The notes below the pieces were generated by a model. The model saw nothing but the letters and a program-made list of their open reading frames with translations, was not told the origin of the DNA and ran no database searches. From positions 558,001 through 622,000 of the forward strand of contig NZ_CP030850.1 in assembly GCF_003325355.1 (NCBI RefSeq): a stretch of 64,000 bases of DNA, given 5' to 3'. Of this stretch, positions 62,428 through 64,000 are shown piece by piece; position 1 is the stretch's first letter; every line of letters starts with the position of its first letter. The stretch comes from Runella rosea (GTDB lineage: Bacteria > Bacteroidota > Bacteroidia > Cytophagales > Spirosomataceae). The position numbers and the translations under genes were made by a program.

Positions 62428-63675
62428 ATGTCATCAACTCCCTCCACTGTGCTTGACCGATTTCTGCGATATGTTCAAATTGATACGCAATCAGACCCTA
62501 ATTCCACCGCCCAACCTTCTACCGAAAAGCAAAAGGATTTGAGCCGATTGTTGGTCACTGAACTTTTTGAAATGGGGGTTTTAGACGCGCACCTCGATGA
62601 GCACGGGTATGTGTACGCCACGCTCCCCGCCAACACGACAAAATACAACGTACCAGTGATTTGTTTTTGTTCGCACGTCGATACTTCGCCCGATTGCTCA
62701 GGGGCAGGGGTAAAGCCAATCGTGCATACGAAGTGGGACGGTTCTGACATTGTATTGCCCGATGATTTATCGCAGGTGTTACGCCAATCGGAACATCCTG
62801 ATTTGACTGCCCAGATTGGCAATGACATTGTGACCGCAAGCGGCGCGACGCTACTCGGGGCCGACAACAAGGCGGGTGTGGCAGAAATTATGGACGCTGT
62901 TTATTTTTTGATTAACAATCCGGACATCAAACATGGAACCATCAAAATTCTCTTCACACCAGATGAAGAAATTGGGCGCGGTACTGCCAAGGTAGATTTA
63001 GAAAAATTAGGGGCGGCTTTCGGGTATACTATTGATGGTGAGAGTGTTGGTACGCTGGAAGACGAGACTTTTAGCGCGGATGCAGTCAAAATTACGATTT
63101 CAGGCGTAAGTACGCACCCTGGTTTTGCGAAAGGGAAACTCGAAAATGCGCTTAAAATTGCGGCGGACGTGCTGGCCACATTGCCGAAAGATACATTGTC
63201 GCCCGAAACGACCGAAGACATGGAGGGGTTTATTCACCCGACTAATATTGAAGGAATTCTGGAAAAAGTAACCCTCGGATTTATCATTCGTGATTTTACA
63301 GTGGCAGGATTGCACGAAAAAGAAACGTACTTGAAGCGTATTCTGGAAAATGTTTTGACAAATTATCCACATTCTACTGCTCATTTTGAGGTGATAGAGC
63401 AATATCGAAACATGAAGGAAGTGCTGGACCAACACCCGCAGGTGAGCGACTATGCGCTGGAAGCGATTCGGCGCAGTGGCCTGACCGCCAAGCGGCGTAG
63501 TATTCGTGGGGGGACCGACGGGTCACGGCTTTCGTTTATGGGATTGCCGTGTCCAAATATCTTTGCGGGCGAACACGCGTTTCACTCAAAATTGGAATGG
63601 GTTTCGGTGCAGGATATGCAAAAGGCCGTCGAAGTGATTGTGAATCTTTGTCAAATTTGGGAAGAAAAAGCGTAG
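62428..63675 (+). CDS. pepT: Peptidase T (tripeptidase)
   Basis: The 415-residue M20B metallopeptidase carries FRYVQIDTQSD-like opening RYVQIDTQSD, metal ligands in CSHVDTSPD, GADNKAGVA and DEEIGRG, and the dimerisation-domain motif THPGFAKGKLENA. The C-terminal RGGTDGSRLSFMGLPCPNIF and HSKLEWVS complete the PepT signature. It cleaves N-terminal residues from tripeptides with two zinc ions in the cytoplasm. Confidence 0.96.
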   Translation: MSSTPSTVLDRFLRYVQIDTQSDPNSTAQPSTEKQKDLSRLLVTELFEMGVLDAHLDEHGYVYATLPANTTKYNVPVICFCSHVDTSPDCSGAGVKPIVHTKWDGSDIVLPDDLSQVLRQSEHPDLTAQIGNDIVTASGATLLGADNKAGVAEIMDAVYFLINNPDIKHGTIKILFTPDEEIGRGTAKVDLEKLGAAFGYTIDGESVGTLEDETFSADAVKITISGVSTHPGFAKGKLENALKIAADVLATLPKDTLSPETTEDMEGFIHPTNIEGILEKVTLGFIIRDFTVAGLHEKETYLKRILENVLTNYPHSTAHFEVIEQYRNMKEVLDQHPQVSDYALEAIRRSGLTAKRRSIRGGTDGSRLSFMGLPCPNIFAGEHAFHSKLEWVSVQDMQKAVEVIVNLCQIWEEKA

Positions 63676-63738
63676 TATTTGCGCTACTATTGATCCATTA
63701 TTAACTGCCATTTGATAAACTAAACCGTTAAAATACTG

Positions 63739-64000
63739 ATGTTCCGTACCAGCCTGTTAACACTTTTTGCGGCGTCTTTCATTGTGTTGAGCGCCTTTCG
63801 TTTCGACGATAATTGGTTAGACAAAATTGTGGCAAAATTTGAAGCCTACCAACGAAATTCTCCCCAGGAAAAAGCCTATCTGCACTTGGATCGTCCGTAT
63901 TATTCGGCGGGTGAAACAATTTGGTTTAAAGCTTACTTAATCAACAGCGGCAGTCATAGTGCCGACTCAGTCAGCCAAGTTTTGTACGTTGATTTGGTCG
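63739..64000 (+). CDS. Start of a large secreted protein, cut by the window edge
   Basis: ATG at 63739 opens a frame that runs off the end. It has a signal peptide (about 1-20) and then AYLHLDRPYYSAGETIWFKA, the MG2-like beta-sandwich opening seen in Bacteroidota TonB-plug and macroglobulin-like surface proteins. Only 87 residues are visible, so the family beyond this opening is not assigned. Confidence 0.75.
   Translation, partial: MFRTSLLTLFAASFIVLSAFRFDDNWLDKIVAKFEAYQRNSPQEKAYLHLDRPYYSAGETIWFKAYLINSGSHSADSVSQVLYVDLV

Overview
The window looks like a chromosomal segment of a Bacteroidota, most likely Cytophagales (Runella/Spirosoma-type). The signs are a TonB-dependent receptor with a plug and an OMP_b-brl_3-type barrel, a secreted beta-helix/Ig-like protein ending in a 3-coathanger-type domain, an OmpA protein with the TPR/propeller/regulatory-domain plan of PorE, promoter -7 boxes of the TAnnTTTG type, and almost no Shine-Dalgarno sequences. 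No species is claimed.

Layout. 1-16.2 kb is ordinary chromosome: the tail of one gene and a GH31 glycosidase, an S9 peptidase, a large beta-helix surface protein, a four-gene exporter operon (ABC ATPase, adaptor lipoprotein, FtsX-like permease, TolC), and a TonB-dependent receptor. 16,211-45,292 is an integrated element of 28,996 bp per unit, flanked by 86-bp direct repeats with one mismatch. The repeats carry the 3' end of a tRNA-Asp gene plus its terminator. 45.3-64 kb is chromosome again: two tRNA-Asp genes, NIF3-like and zinc-ribbon proteins, a sodium:solute symporter with a 54-residue membrane protein, two SDR enzymes, an NTF2-like protein, FolA, a PorE-like OmpA protein, TilS, a sugar-metabolism cluster (TIM-barrel epimerase, ThuA/PQQ-dehydrogenase/cytochrome c fusion, Nudix-type regulator), peptidase T, and the start of a large surface protein.

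The element. Almost all genes are on the minus strand. At the right end, next to the tRNA, lie a tyrosine integrase, an overlapping protein of unknown role, an excisionase-like HTH protein and a Toprim primase-helicase. After these come a repeat-rich, AT-rich stretch resembling an iteron origin, a ribbon-helix-helix protein with a membrane anchor, and an AbiEi/AbiEii toxin-antitoxin pair flanked by ~110-bp repeats. The left 19 kb is a probable anti-phage operon: SNF2 helicase-DUF3883, PD-(D/E)XK nuclease, DUF1156 DNA methyltransferase, then a tightly packed trio (DUF262 protein, DUF3696-type ABC ATPase, protein with a colicin-E3-type ribonuclease motif), then a HEPN-DUF499 ATPase, a RapA-like helicase and an Hsp70-like ATPase. 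No relaxase or conjugation gene was found.

How the parts may work together. Helicase + DUF1156 methyltransferase + DUF499 ATPase is a known anti-phage association. The unusual part is what has been added: an ATPase-controlled candidate rRNA nuclease in the middle, and an AT-rich helicase/Hsp70 pair at the end. The centre of the methyltransferase also differs in base composition from its ends, which suggests an exchanged specificity region. These are inferences from sequence, not demonstrated functions.
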